Shown here one piece after another: positions 1 to 9,469 of a DNA stretch of 64,000 nt. Numbering within the stretch: position 1 is the stretch's first letter; the number at the start of each line of letters is the position of its first letter. Origin of the DNA: Clostridium sp. (GTDB lineage: Bacteria > Bacillota > Clostridia > Lachnospirales > Lachnospiraceae); the NCBI GenBank assembly GCA_023664605.1, contig JAMPFF010000001.1, positions 399,714 to 463,713 on the forward strand, written 5' to 3'. The position numbers and the translations under genes are program-made. The notes below the pieces were generated by a model. It was not told the DNA's origin. It made no database searches and was given only the letters and a program-made list of their open reading frames with translations.

Positions 1-1
1 C

Positions 2-1213
2 TGTGTGATGCGAAAAATTCCGATTTTTACGTTTATCAATAAAATGGACAGGGATGCCAACGATACATTTGAACTTCTGGATGAAATTGAGAAAGAACTG
101 GGAATTGCGACGTGTCCGATTAACTGGCCGATTGGCTCCGGTAAAGATTTTAAGGGAGTCTATGACAGAGAAAATCAATGTGTTGTCACATATTCCGATA
201 CGGAAAAGGGAACAAAGGAAGGACATGCAACACAGATTCCGCTTGCCAATAAGGACGAGTTGCTTACTCATATCGGGGAAGCTTTTCATACGCAGCTTAC
301 GGATGAGATTGATTTATTGGACGGCGCCAGCGCGGAATATGACTTGGACAGGATTCGCGCCGGTGAACTGACGCCGGTTTTTTTCGGTTCCGCTCTGACG
401 AATTTTGGCGTGGAGATTTTTTTACAGCATTTTTTAAAGATGACAACGACGCCGCTGCCGCGTAAAGCGGATACCGGACTGATCGACCCCGTAGAAAATG
501 AGTTTTCGGCGTTTGTTTTTAAGATTCAGGCCAATATGAATAAGGCGCACAGGGACAGGGTCGCTTTTATGCGTATCTGCTCCGGTAAATATGAGGCAAG
601 CATGGAGGTAAAACATGTACAGGGCGGCAAGGTGATGAGGCTTTCCCAGCCGCAGCAGATTATGGCGGATGAGCGTAAAATATTAAGCGAGGCCTATGCC
701 GGTGATATTATCGGCGTATTTGACCCGGGGATTTTTTCTATTGGCGATACTTTATGTATGCCGAAAGAACAGTTTCAGTATGAGGGCATTCCGACATTTG
801 CGCCGGAGCATTTTGCAAGAGTGCGCCAGCTTGACACGATGAAGAGGAAGCAGTTTGTCAAGGGCATTACGCAGATTGCGCAGGAGGGCGCCATTCAGAT
901 ATTCCAGGAATTTAATACGGGAATGGAAGAGATTATAGTGGGCGTGGTCGGCGTTTTGCAGTTCGATGTATTAAAGTATCGGCTGGAAAATGAATATAAC
1001 GTAGAAATCCGTTTGGATAATCTTCCTTATGAGCATATCCGCTGGATAGAGAATAAGGAGATTGACTTAGACGCTTTGACAGGCACGTCGGATATGAAAA
1101 AAATCAAGGATTTAAAAGGAAATCCACTGTTACTATTTGTGAATCAATGGAGTATTAAGATGACAGAGGACAGAAACAGCGGTTTAGTGCTTTCCGAGTT
1201 TGGCAGAAATTAG
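2..1213 (+). CDS. prfC: Peptide chain release factor 3, 5'-truncated by the window edge
   Basis: RF3 is the translational GTPase that removes RF1/RF2 from the ribosome after termination. The frame is open to the left edge, so the true start and the P-loop lie outside; about 125 N-terminal residues are missing judging from the usual length of about 530. The visible part begins just before the G4 motif NKMD (about residue 14), followed by the RF3-type sequence around LLDEIEKELGI, an EF-Tu-like domain 2 (FKIQANMNKAHRDRVAF) and the C-terminal RF3 domain. The GTG at position 5 is an internal codon, not a start. The next gene begins 41 bp downstream on the same strand. Confidence 0.95.
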   Translation, partial: CVMRKIPIFTFINKMDRDANDTFELLDEIEKELGIATCPINWPIGSGKDFKGVYDRENQCVVTYSDTEKGTKEGHATQIPLANKDELLTHIGEAFHTQLTDEIDLLDGASAEYDLDRIRAGELTPVFFGSALTNFGVEIFLQHFLKMTTTPLPRKADTGLIDPVENEFSAFVFKIQANMNKAHRDRVAFMRICSGKYEASMEVKHVQGGKVMRLSQPQQIMADERKILSEAYAGDIIGVFDPGIFSIGDTLCMPKEQFQYEGIPTFAPEHFARVRQLDTMKRKQFVKGITQIAQEGAIQIFQEFNTGMEEIIVGVVGVLQFDVLKYRLENEYNVEIRLDNLPYEHIRWIENKEIDLDALTGTSDMKKIKDLKGNPLLLFVNQWSIKMTEDRNSGLVLSEFGRN

Positions 1214-1254
1214 ACGGCAGTCGGAGCTGGAGCGCTCTGTCAGAGGGAGACGGT

Positions 1255-2517
1255 ATGAAAAAAACAGTTCTTTTATTGAAAGTTATTTTCATAGGCATTC
1301 TGACAGCGGCTCTCATCAATCTGCCGGCGGTGACGGACTATGTGAAAGATAAAGCAGAAGCCGGAAGCGGACAGGTGAAAAATCCGGGAATAGAAGAGCA
1401 GGCTGTAGAAGTGCAGGCCATAGAAGAGCAGATGGTGATTCTAAATGAAGAACCGGACGCTGTTTCCGAGCAGAAAATAGACAAAAAGCTTCTTTTGCAG
1501 GAGGAACAAAAGGATTCCTATGCTTATCAGCAGTTGTCCGAAAGGGAGCAGACGGTTTATATCGAGATATTGTGGGCGCTTTCGGAATTTCAGGATAATG
1601 TGACGCTTTCGAGCATGGACGAAGAGGAAATCGCCCATATTTTTCAATGCGTTCTAAACGATCATCCGGAGATATTCTATGTGGACGGCTATACCTATAC
1701 GCGTTATACATTGGGAGAGATGTTAAGAAAAATTACCTTTACCGGCAATTATAAGTTAAGCAGGGAAGAAATCGCCAAAAGGCAGACGCAGATAGACGGG
1801 TATGTGGATGTTTGTCTGAACGGGCTGGCGTCGGATGCGGATGAATACGAAACCGTAAAATATGTCTATGAATATATCATCAATCATACGGAATATGACG
1901 CGTCGGCACAGGATAGCCAGAATATCTGCTCCGTATTTCTGGACGGTAAGTCGGTCTGCCAGGGGTATGCAAAAGCGACACAGTATTTATTAAAGCAGGC
2001 CGGTATCAGTTCTACACTGGTATTGGGAAATGTGTCGGACGGGGAAGGACATGCTTGGAATCTGGTACAAATAGACGGAGAATGGTACTATGTGGACACG
2101 ACATGGGGAGATGCATCTTATCAGGCGGTAGGAGCCGGAGATTCCTATCCGAAAAAAGCAATGCCGACCATCAATTATGATTATTTATGTGTGACGACAA
2201 ATCAGCTATGCACGACGCATACGATAGATAACGTGGTAGAGCTTCCGGAATGCACTTCCATGGATGCCAATTATTATGTCAGGGAGGGGCTTTATTTTAC
2301 AACGCTTGACAAAGAACAGCTTGCGCGTATTTTCAAACAGGGCTATGAGAAAGGCAGCGCCTATGTTACTTTAAAATGCGCTTCCGCGCAGCTTTATGAA
2401 CAGATGCAGGAAATGCTCATTACACAGCAGAATATTTTCTATTATCTGGACTGCCCGGACGGAGTCGTTTCCTATACGGACAGTGAGGAGCAGTACAGCA
2501 TGAGTTTCTGGCTGTAA
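1255..2517 (+). CDS. Secreted or membrane-anchored transglutaminase-like protein
   Basis: The 420-residue protein has an N-terminal hydrophobic segment (about residues 5-25, lysines before it), consistent with a signal anchor, then an acidic Glu/Gln-rich linker to about residue 90. A transglutaminase-like core follows with the expected triad: Cys235 in SVCQGYAKA, His266 in GHAWNLV and Asp281 in YYVDTTWGD. Proteins of this kind in Firmicutes are thought to act on peptides at the cell surface, as proteases or crosslinking enzymes; the substrate cannot be read from sequence. The start is supported by GAGGGAG about 8 bp upstream. It may be cotranscribed with prfC. The C-terminal 100 residues match no domain I recognise. 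Confidence 0.8.
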   Translation: MKKTVLLLKVIFIGILTAALINLPAVTDYVKDKAEAGSGQVKNPGIEEQAVEVQAIEEQMVILNEEPDAVSEQKIDKKLLLQEEQKDSYAYQQLSEREQTVYIEILWALSEFQDNVTLSSMDEEEIAHIFQCVLNDHPEIFYVDGYTYTRYTLGEMLRKITFTGNYKLSREEIAKRQTQIDGYVDVCLNGLASDADEYETVKYVYEYIINHTEYDASAQDSQNICSVFLDGKSVCQGYAKATQYLLKQAGISSTLVLGNVSDGEGHAWNLVQIDGEWYYVDTTWGDASYQAVGAGDSYPKKAMPTINYDYLCVTTNQLCTTHTIDNVVELPECTSMDANYYVREGLYFTTLDKEQLARIFKQGYEKGSAYVTLKCASAQLYEQMQEMLITQQNIFYYLDCPDGVVSYTDSEEQYSMSFWL

Positions 2518-2541
2518 AAGAATCTTAATTGATTTCGGTAC

Positions 2542-2570
2542 TAGGCAAAAATCATAAATTTTGGTATACT
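2542..2570 (+). promoter_or_regulatory. Candidate promoter for the asp23-nusB operon
   Basis: TAGGCA (2542-2547) and TATACT (2565-2570) are separated by 17 bp, and the -10 has an upstream TG (extended -10). It lies in the only sizeable gap before the asp23-nusB-xseAB run, 50 bp before the first start codon. Confidence 0.5.
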
Positions 2571-2620
2571 TAATCAGAATCGGTGAAAGATAGAGTAAGA
2601 TGTAAGAATGGAGGCTTTAT

Positions 2621-3007
2621 ATGGCACAGGAATTAGATAAAAACAGTTATGTATTGCAGGAGGATGAAAATCTCGGTACGGTGAAAATTGCGGATGATGT
2701 CGTAGCGATGATTGCTGCGCTTGCGGCAACGGAAGTAGAGGGCGTTGCGGCGATGTCCGGCAATATGACAAATGAATTGTTAAGCCGCGTAGGCGTTAAG
2801 AATATGACAAAGGGAACACGGGTGGAAGTGTTACAGAAGAAAGTAAAAGTCGATTTGGCGATTACGATAGAATATGGCTTCAATATTCCCGCAACCTGCC
2901 AGAGAGTACAGACAAAAGTAAAAAATGCGGTGGAAAATATGACGGGATTGGAAGTAAACGATGTCAATATCCGTATTGCAGGTATTAATGTCGCAAAGGA
3001 AAGATAG
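2621..3007 (+). CDS. Asp23/Gls24 family envelope-stress protein
   Basis: A 128-residue single-domain Asp23/Gls24 (DUF322) protein. Family features seen are the LGTVKIADDVVAMIAALAATEVEGVA segment split over residues 13-38, the central VKVDLAITIEYG strand and the C-terminal VNDVNIRIAGI. Members are small cytosolic proteins, membrane-tethered in staphylococci, linked to alkaline and envelope stress; biochemical activity is unknown. The gene directly precedes nusB, an arrangement common in Clostridia. The start has GGAGG 9 bp upstream. Confidence 0.9.
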   Translation: MAQELDKNSYVLQEDENLGTVKIADDVVAMIAALAATEVEGVAAMSGNMTNELLSRVGVKNMTKGTRVEVLQKKVKVDLAITIEYGFNIPATCQRVQTKVKNAVENMTGLEVNDVNIRIAGINVAKER

Positions 3008-3025
3008 GGCGAAATAGGAGTTTAC

Positions 3026-3421
3026 ATGAGCAGAAGAGAGTTGAGAGAACAAATATTTAAACTGCTGTTTCGTGTAGAATTTAACAGTCCGGAAGAGATG
3101 GACGAGCAGGAAAAGTTCTTTTTTGAAGATACCTGTGAGGCGGATACTGTGGATGCCGCTTATATTTCCGGAAAATACCGTAATATCGTGGAAAAACTGG
3201 ACACCATAGACGGTATGCTAAACGAAAGGGCGGAAAACTGGAATACTGCGAGGATGGGAAAAGTGGATTTAACGATTCTCAGACTGGCGGTATATGAGAT
3301 TGCTTTTGATGAAGAGATTCCTACAGGTGTAGCAATCAATGAGGCGGTGGAACTGGCGAAGAAATTCGGGCAGGATGCGTCTTCGGGCTTTATTAACGGT
3401 ATTTTAGCGAAATTTGCATGA
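3026..3421 (+). CDS. nusB: Transcription antitermination factor NusB
   Basis: A 131-residue all-helical NusB. It begins MSRRELREQIFKLLF, typical of the family, and ends with the conserved EIPTGVAINEAVELAKKFG and FINGILAKF motifs. NusB binds boxA RNA together with NusE (ribosomal protein S10) and supports processive rRNA transcription. It sits 18 bp after asp23 and 25 bp before xseA, so it belongs to the same operon. Confidence 0.95.
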   Translation: MSRRELREQIFKLLFRVEFNSPEEMDEQEKFFFEDTCEADTVDAAYISGKYRNIVEKLDTIDGMLNERAENWNTARMGKVDLTILRLAVYEIAFDEEIPTGVAINEAVELAKKFGQDASSGFINGILAKFA

Positions 3422-3446
3422 ATGCGGGCATTTCCCGGGGGTTGTT

Positions 3447-4655
3447 ATGCAGAATGTTTATACGGTAGCGCAAGTGAATTCCTATATTAAAAATATGTTC
3501 ACACAGGATTTTATGCTGCAATCTATTTCGGTAAAAGGCGAAGTAAGTAATTGTAAGTATCATTCCTCGGGGCATATTTATTTTACGTTAAAAGATGAAA
3601 AAGGAACAATATCATGCGTTATGTTTGCGGGAAACAGAGCTGGGCTTACGTTTACCATGGCGCAGGGGCAGCAGGTTGTCGTAAGCGGAACGATAGATGT
3701 CTATGAACGGGATGGAAAGTATCAGTTGTATGCCAGGCAAATCAAACAGGACGGTGCGGGCGCACTGTATGAGCGGTTTGCGCTTTTAAAAGAACAGTTG
3801 GAAGAGCGGGGGATGTTTGCCGCGGAATATAAACAGCCCATTCCCAGGTATATCAGCAGGCTGGGGGTTGTTACGGCGCAGACGGGCGCAGCGGTGCGGG
3901 ATATTATACAAATTGCGTCGCGCAGGAATCCTTATGTACAGATTATTTTATATCCGGCCATCGTGCAGGGAGAAGCGGCTCCGGCCAGTATAGTAAACGG
4001 CATTCATGCAATGGAGCATTACCGGGTCGATACGATTATTGTCGGCAGAGGCGGCGGTTCCATTGAGGATTTATGGGCGTTTAATGAGGAGGTTGTCGCA
4101 CAGGCTATTTTTGACTGCCCGATTCCGATTATTTCTGCGGTAGGACATGAGACGGACGTTACGATAGCGGATTTTGTGGCGGACTTACGGGCGCCGACGC
4201 CATCGGCAGCGGCGGAACTGGCCGTATATGATATCGAGCAGTTACAGGAGAAACTAAGCGAGTACGCTTATACGATGCAGCATCTGTGCAGAAACCGTAT
4301 CAGGCAGTACAGAAACCGGATTGAGAATTATCAAATGAGGATTAAATATTTGAGTCCACTCAATCAAATCCGGGAAAAACGGACTTATATGCTGAATCTG
4401 GAAGAATCCTTACAGGAATGCATGACGCAGAAAATTGTGCAGAAACGGCATAAACTGGCGATTTATATTGAAAAGATGAAAGGGTTATCACCGTTAGAGA
4501 AATTAAACCAGGGATATGCCTATGTGTCGGATGCGCGAAGTAAGACCGTATGCAGCATAGGACAGGTACAAGCGGACGAGGATTTACATGTATATGTTAA
4601 GGACGGCGTGATTCATGCCAGAGTGGTGGACAAGCAGGAATTGTCCTTAGGTTAG
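3447..4655 (+). CDS. xseA: Exodeoxyribonuclease VII large subunit
   Basis: A 402-residue large subunit of exonuclease VII, which degrades single-stranded DNA from both ends. An N-terminal OB-fold (VYTVAQVNSYIKNMF to about residue 100) is followed by the catalytic region with RGGGSIEDLWAFNEE, GHETDVTIADFVADLRAPTPSAAAE, then a coiled-coil C-terminus and a final LNQGYAYV motif. I chose the ATG at 3447 because the protein family starts at this point and a GGGGG ribosome site precedes it; the longer frame from 3414 would overlap the end of nusB. xseB follows 27 bp later. Confidence 0.95.
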   Translation: MQNVYTVAQVNSYIKNMFTQDFMLQSISVKGEVSNCKYHSSGHIYFTLKDEKGTISCVMFAGNRAGLTFTMAQGQQVVVSGTIDVYERDGKYQLYARQIKQDGAGALYERFALLKEQLEERGMFAAEYKQPIPRYISRLGVVTAQTGAAVRDIIQIASRRNPYVQIILYPAIVQGEAAPASIVNGIHAMEHYRVDTIIVGRGGGSIEDLWAFNEEVVAQAIFDCPIPIISAVGHETDVTIADFVADLRAPTPSAAAELAVYDIEQLQEKLSEYAYTMQHLCRNRIRQYRNRIENYQMRIKYLSPLNQIREKRTYMLNLEESLQECMTQKIVQKRHKLAIYIEKMKGLSPLEKLNQGYAYVSDARSKTVCSIGQVQADEDLHVYVKDGVIHARVVDKQELSLG

Positions 4656-4682
4656 AGCAGGACGGGAAAGGAAAACAAAGGC

Positions 4683-4904
4683 ATGGGAACTAAAAAAATA
4701 GAAGAAGAACTTTCTTTGGAAGAGGCTTTTGAGCAGATAGAGGAGACAATCGCCAATCTGGAAGAGGAAGAGACAACGTTAGAGGAATCCTTTGCGGCGT
4801 ATCAGCAGGGAATGAAGCTTTTACAATATTGTAATGAGAAGATTGACAAAGTCGAAAAACAAGTGTTATTAATTAATGAAGATGGTGAGTTAGATGAATT
4901 TTGA
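4683..4904 (+). CDS. xseB: Exodeoxyribonuclease VII small subunit
   Basis: A 73-residue, strongly acidic helical protein with the XseB pattern: LSLEEAFEQIEETIANLE, TLEESFAAYQQGMKLL, then C..KIDKVEKQV. Several copies bind the C-terminal helices of XseA to make the active enzyme. The last 11 bp overlap the start of the prenyl synthase gene, which indicates translational coupling. Confidence 0.95.
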   Translation: MGTKKIEEELSLEEAFEQIEETIANLEEEETTLEESFAAYQQGMKLLQYCNEKIDKVEKQVLLINEDGELDEF

Positions 4905-5805
4905 GCAGCGGTTACAAGAAAAGACAATCCAGATGGAGGAAGTCTTGAAAGCATTCCTGCCGAAAGAAGAAGGGTTTCAGAAAACTGTTATTGAGGCGAT
5001 GAATTATTCGGTATTGGCAGGAGGAAAAAGACTGCGTCCGATGCTGATGGCGGAGGTATGGAAGATGTTTGGCGGCAGCGAAGCGTCCGAAGGACTTGTT
5101 GTACCTTTTATGGCGGCAATCGAAATGATACATAACTATTCTCTTGTACATGACGATTTACCTGCCATGGATAATGATGAATACAGAAGAGGCCGAAAGA
5201 CGACGCATGTTGTATATGGTGAGGGCATGGCGGTATTGGCGGGTGACGGACTGCTCAATTATGCTTTTGAAACGGCATGTACTGCTTTTGAAAAGGCTAA
5301 AACGCCGGAAGAATACAAAAAAGTGGCTTCTGCACTTACCATACTTGCTAAGAAAGCCGGCATTTACGGTATGATTGGCGGACAGTGTGCGGATATTGAG
5401 GCGGAGGAGAAAAAAGAGGGATTAACGCAGGAACTGCTTTTATTTATTCATGAACATAAGACTGCGGCCTTAATACAATCGGCCATGATGGTGGGCGCCA
5501 TTCTGGCGGGTGCGGATGAAGCGCAGACGGCGGCGGTGGAAAAATGTGCCTATAATATCGGCATTGCTTTTCAGATTCAGGACGATATTTTGGATGTTAC
5601 GGGAAGTCAGGAAGTGCTTGGAAAACCAATAGGGAGCGATGAAAAGAATAATAAGATAACACATGTTACACTGCATGGATTGCAACAGTCAGCGGATATG
5701 GTTGCCGCTTTGTCAAAAGAGGCGGTTCAGATTCTGGCTTCTTTTCCGAAGAGAAATCTGTTTTTGGAGAAATTGGTGGAACAGTTGATTTACAGGGAAA
5801 AATAA
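4894..5805 (+). CDS. ispA: Farnesyl/geranyl diphosphate synthase (short-chain prenyl transferase)
   Basis: A 303-residue trans-prenyl synthase that condenses isopentenyl diphosphate with allylic diphosphates, normally to C15. The first Asp-rich motif is DDLPAMDND with the following RRGRKTTH, and the second is QDDILD near residue 231; GGKRLRP near residue 45 binds diphosphate. Length and the xseB-ispA-dxs order match the Firmicute FPP synthase. Product chain length (C15 or C20) cannot be decided securely from sequence. It overlaps xseB and is followed 11 bp later by dxs. Confidence 0.93.
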   Translation: MNFEQRLQEKTIQMEEVLKAFLPKEEGFQKTVIEAMNYSVLAGGKRLRPMLMAEVWKMFGGSEASEGLVVPFMAAIEMIHNYSLVHDDLPAMDNDEYRRGRKTTHVVYGEGMAVLAGDGLLNYAFETACTAFEKAKTPEEYKKVASALTILAKKAGIYGMIGGQCADIEAEEKKEGLTQELLLFIHEHKTAALIQSAMMVGAILAGADEAQTAAVEKCAYNIGIAFQIQDDILDVTGSQEVLGKPIGSDEKNNKITHVTLHGLQQSADMVAALSKEAVQILASFPKRNLFLEKLVEQLIYREK

Positions 5806-5816
5806 AGAGGTATACG

Positions 5817-7688
5817 ATGTTTCTGGAAAAAATAGAAAAGACGAACGATATCAAGAAAATCGGGGCGGAAAATTATAATGCGCTGGCACAGGAAATCAGG
5901 GAGTTTCTGATTCAATCCATCAGCGTGACAGGCGGGCATCTGGGTTCCAATCTGGGAGCGGTGGAGCTGACGATGGCGCTGCATCTTTCCCTCAATCTGC
6001 CGGAGGATAAGATTATATGGGATGTAGGGCATCAATCCTATACGCACAAAATCCTGACCGGAAGAAGAGACGGTTTTGTAAATCTGCGCAAATACGGCGG
6101 CATCAGCGGGTTCCCCAAGAGAAAGGAAAGCGACTGCGACAGTTTTGATACGGGGCATAGTTCGACCTCCATTTCAGCCGGGCTTGGCATGGTGAAAGCA
6201 AGAGATTTGGCGGGAGAAAAGAATACGATTGTTTCCGTTATCGGCGACGGTTCCCTGACGGGCGGTATGGCATACGAAGCCTTAAATAACGCTTCCCGGT
6301 TAGAGACGAATTTCATCATTATTCTGAATGATAACAATATGTCCATTTCTGAAAATGTAGGCGGTGTCTCCAAATATCTTAACAATATCAGAACGGCTGA
6401 TATGTATTTGGATTTAAAAGAGGGCGTTTATAATTCCCTGCATGGAAAATCGAAGTATGGCGATAAAGTAGTATCGCAGATACGGCGCGCAAAGAGCAGT
6501 TTTAAGCAGCTGGTTGTGCCGGGCATGTTCTTTGAAGATATGGGAATTACTTACTTAGGACCTGTGGACGGGCATGATATAACGGCATTGATGCGTATGC
6601 TGCGGGAAGCGAGGAAAATCAAAGGAGCCGTATTGATACATGCCATTACGCAAAAAGGCAGAGGGTATGCGCCCGCGGAAAGGCATCCGGCGAGATTTCA
6701 TGGTGCGGAACCGTTTGATATTGAGACGGGCATTCCGAGTAAACCGAGGACGAAAGCAAATTATACGGATATTTTTTCCACGGTTATGTGTAAGTTAGGA
6801 CAGCGGGATGATAAAGTTGTCGCGATTACGGCGGCAATGCCGGACGGAACCGGGTTAAAGCGTTTCCGGAATATGTATCCGGACAGATTTTTTGATGTAG
6901 GCATAGCGGAAGAACATGCGGTTACATTTGCGGCAGGTCTGGCGGCGGGAGGGTTTAAGCCTATTGTGGCGGTTTATTCCTCTTTTTTGCAAAGGGCATA
7001 CGACCAGATACTGCATGATGTCTGCATTCAAAACCTGCCCGTTATTTTTGCCATTGACAGAGCAGGATTAGTGGGGAGCGACGGAGAGACGCATCAGGGT
7101 ATCTTTGATTTGTCGTACTTATCCTCTATTCCGAACATGCACATTATGGCGCCTAAGAATAAATGGGAACTGTCCGATATGATTAAGTTTGCGGTTTCTT
7201 TCGTGGCGCCGGTTGCGATACGCTATCCCCGCGGAGAGGCATTTGACGGCCTTAAGGATAACAGGGAGCCGATTGTTTACGGTAAAAGTGAGAAAATATA
7301 CGAGGAGGAAGATATCGTATTATTTGCAGTGGGCAGTATGGTAAAAGTGGCTCTGGAAGTGCGGACGCAGTTAAAGAAGATGGGATATTCCTGCTCTTTG
7401 GCGAATGCGAGGTTTGTAAAGCCGATTGATGAAGAAGCGGTGAAAGAAGCCTGTCTGGAACATAAATTGATTGTGACTATGGAGGAAAACGTTGCCAGCG
7501 GCGGTTTCGGGGAAAAGGTGAGAGCCTGTGTGGACAGCCTGCATAACGAAACCAAAGTATTGTGTATCGCCATTCCGGACGAATATGTGGAGCATGGTAA
7601 TGTAGAATTATTAAAAAAAGAAGTTGGCATCGATGCCGACTCTATTGTCAAAAGAGTGGCGGCGGAATATATCGGGTTGATGAAATGA
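5817..7688 (+). CDS. dxs: 1-deoxy-D-xylulose-5-phosphate synthase
   Basis: A 623-residue thiamine-diphosphate enzyme, the first step of the MEP isoprenoid pathway (pyruvate plus glyceraldehyde-3-phosphate). It shows the N-terminal GGHLGSNLGAVELT and WDVGHQSYTHK, the ThDP/Mg motif GDGSLTGGMAYEALNNA, the pyrimidine domain with the catalytic FFDVGIAEEHAVTFAAG, and the C-terminal transketolase-like domain. AGAGG precedes the start by 7 bp. It is coupled to tlyA, whose start overlaps its stop by 4 bp. Its substrate GAP links it to the glycolytic genes in the same window. Confidence 0.97.
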   Translation: MFLEKIEKTNDIKKIGAENYNALAQEIREFLIQSISVTGGHLGSNLGAVELTMALHLSLNLPEDKIIWDVGHQSYTHKILTGRRDGFVNLRKYGGISGFPKRKESDCDSFDTGHSSTSISAGLGMVKARDLAGEKNTIVSVIGDGSLTGGMAYEALNNASRLETNFIIILNDNNMSISENVGGVSKYLNNIRTADMYLDLKEGVYNSLHGKSKYGDKVVSQIRRAKSSFKQLVVPGMFFEDMGITYLGPVDGHDITALMRMLREARKIKGAVLIHAITQKGRGYAPAERHPARFHGAEPFDIETGIPSKPRTKANYTDIFSTVMCKLGQRDDKVVAITAAMPDGTGLKRFRNMYPDRFFDVGIAEEHAVTFAAGLAAGGFKPIVAVYSSFLQRAYDQILHDVCIQNLPVIFAIDRAGLVGSDGETHQGIFDLSYLSSIPNMHIMAPKNKWELSDMIKFAVSFVAPVAIRYPRGEAFDGLKDNREPIVYGKSEKIYEEEDIVLFAVGSMVKVALEVRTQLKKMGYSCSLANARFVKPIDEEAVKEACLEHKLIVTMEENVASGGFGEKVRACVDSLHNETKVLCIAIPDEYVEHGNVELLKKEVGIDADSIVKRVAAEYIGLMK

Positions 7689-8572
7689 AAGAAAGATTGG
7701 ATGTACTGCTTGTCAAACAGGGGCTTGCACCGTCCAGGGAAAAGGCGAAGGCAGTCATTATGACAGGCAGCGTATATGTGGACGGGCAGCGGGAGGACAA
7801 GGCCGGCGCTGCTTTTGATGAAGAGAAAGTGCATATTGAAGTAAGAGGAGCCTCCCAAAAGTATGTCAGCAGGGGCGGTTTGAAACTGGAAAAGGCAATG
7901 GAGGTATTCCCGATAGACCTGCTGCATACCGTTTGTATGGATATCGGGGCATCCACCGGCGGTTTTACCGACTGTATGCTGCAAAACGGAGCCGATAAGG
8001 TCTATTCCGTAGACGTAGGGCATGGACAGTTGGCTTGGAAACTGCGTCAGGATGAGCGTGTCGTCTGCATGGAAAAGACGAACTTCCGCCATATGAAGCC
8101 TGGAGATATCGACGATAAGCTGGATTTTGCCTCGGTTGACGTTTCTTTTATCTCTTTAACCAAGATACTGATTCCGGCCAGAAATATGCTAAAAGAAAAA
8201 GGGCAGATGGTATGTCTGATTAAGCCCCAGTTTGAAGCCGGCAGGGATAAGGTCGGCAAAAAGGGCGTTGTCAGGGAACCCGGGATTCATGAAGAAGTGA
8301 TACAAAAGATTGTTATCTATGCGGATATGATAGGATTTTTGGTAAAAGCGCTTACCTTTTCCCCGGTCAAAGGGCCGGAAGGGAATATCGAATATCTGCT
8401 TTTTATAGAAAAAAGAGAAACGTTTTCGGAGGATGTTCTTTTACAGACAGAGGCGGAGGCTGAGAAAATGCTTCAGGAAATTCTATCAGGAAGCGGCGAA
8501 AAGAGAATGCCTGAAACGATGGAGAGGCTGATTGCGGACACGGTAGAGCAGGCGCATCAGGCTTTGGATTAA
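7685..8572 (+). CDS. tlyA: TlyA-family rRNA 2'-O-methyltransferase
   Basis: A 295-residue protein with an N-terminal S4 RNA-binding domain (ERLDVLLVKQGLAPSREKAKAVI, residues 3-60) and a FtsJ-like SAM methyltransferase domain. SAM motif I is DIGASTGGFTDCML (about residues 86-99), and the catalytic-core motifs SVDVSFISL and LIKPQFEAG are present. Mycobacterial relatives methylate cytidines in 16S and 23S rRNA; older annotation as haemolysin A is historical. The Firmicute position between dxs and nadK is typical. Confidence 0.92.
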   Translation: MKERLDVLLVKQGLAPSREKAKAVIMTGSVYVDGQREDKAGAAFDEEKVHIEVRGASQKYVSRGGLKLEKAMEVFPIDLLHTVCMDIGASTGGFTDCMLQNGADKVYSVDVGHGQLAWKLRQDERVVCMEKTNFRHMKPGDIDDKLDFASVDVSFISLTKILIPARNMLKEKGQMVCLIKPQFEAGRDKVGKKGVVREPGIHEEVIQKIVIYADMIGFLVKALTFSPVKGPEGNIEYLLFIEKRETFSEDVLLQTEAEAEKMLQEILSGSGEKRMPETMERLIADTVEQAHQALD

Positions 8573-8584
8573 GCGGGGATTGAT

Positions 8585-9424
8585 ATGAAACATTTTTTTC
8601 TGATTACAAATGAGGCAAAAGACCGGGAAAACCGTTATACCGGGAAGATTACGGCATATCTTAAGGCGCACGGCGCGGATGTGGCGGGTTCGGTAAGCGG
8701 CGAAATGGCGGAGCATGTGAAGTTTCCCGCAGAAATAGACTGTGTTATTGTATTGGGCGGCGACGGCACTTTATTAAAGGCGGCGAGGGATATTGTAGAA
8801 TATGAAATTCCGCTTATCGGCATCAATCTGGGAACATTAGGGTATCTTGCGGAAGTGGAAATCAGTAATATTGAAGATGCGCTTGATAAATTGATACGCG
8901 GGGAATATACAAAGCAGGAACGGATGATGCTTACCGGAAGCGTATATGATAAAGGAAAAGAGACGGAAAATAATTTCGCCCTTAACGATATTGTCATTTC
9001 CAGATGCGGTTCTTTACAGATTTTGCAGTTTGATATTTATGTGAATGGGAAATTTTTAAACGGTTACAGCGCGGACGGCATAATCGTGGCGACGCCGACA
9101 GGGTCTACCGGCTATAATTTGTCCGCGGGCGGCCCGATTGTGGAACCGGGAGCGAGACTGCTTCTTTTAACGCCGATTTGCCCGCATACATTAAACACCA
9201 GAAGCATTGTGTTATCGTCGGAGGATGAAGTGACGATAGAGATTCCGGCAGGCAAGGAAAATGCGGTGCAGACGGTGGAGGCAAATTTTGACGGAACGCA
9301 CAAGGTCACATTAAAGACCGGAGATAAGATCGTCATCAAAAAGGCGTCGAAAACGGCAGGAATCTTGAAACTGAATACAGAAAGCTTTTTGGAAATTCTG
9401 CATAAAAAAATGAGCGATGCGTAA
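8585..9424 (+). CDS. nadK: NAD kinase
   Basis: A 279-residue NAD kinase making NADP from NAD using ATP or polyphosphate. It has the diagnostic GGDGT motif (residues 59-63), the LGTLGYLAEVE loop, the NDIV segment and the glycine-rich region SADGIIVATPTGSTGYNLSAGGPIV split over residues 163-188. The start has a GGGGA site 6 bp upstream. It lies between tlyA and argR in the conserved order; the 33 bp after its stop hold a small AGAAGTACTTCT palindrome of unknown role. Confidence 0.96.
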   Translation: MKHFFLITNEAKDRENRYTGKITAYLKAHGADVAGSVSGEMAEHVKFPAEIDCVIVLGGDGTLLKAARDIVEYEIPLIGINLGTLGYLAEVEISNIEDALDKLIRGEYTKQERMMLTGSVYDKGKETENNFALNDIVISRCGSLQILQFDIYVNGKFLNGYSADGIIVATPTGSTGYNLSAGGPIVEPGARLLLLTPICPHTLNTRSIVLSSEDEVTIEIPAGKENAVQTVEANFDGTHKVTLKTGDKIVIKKASKTAGILKLNTESFLEILHKKMSDA

Positions 9425-9469
9425 TGTAAGAAGTACTTCTAGCTGCGAAGCGGAATCATGGAGGTTAGC

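Noticed and set aside
7277..8092. 271-codon open frame on the minus strand over dxs and tlyA
   Set aside because: Lies antisense to two well supported genes and has a low-complexity, Ser/Cys-rich translation with no motif; a shadow frame.
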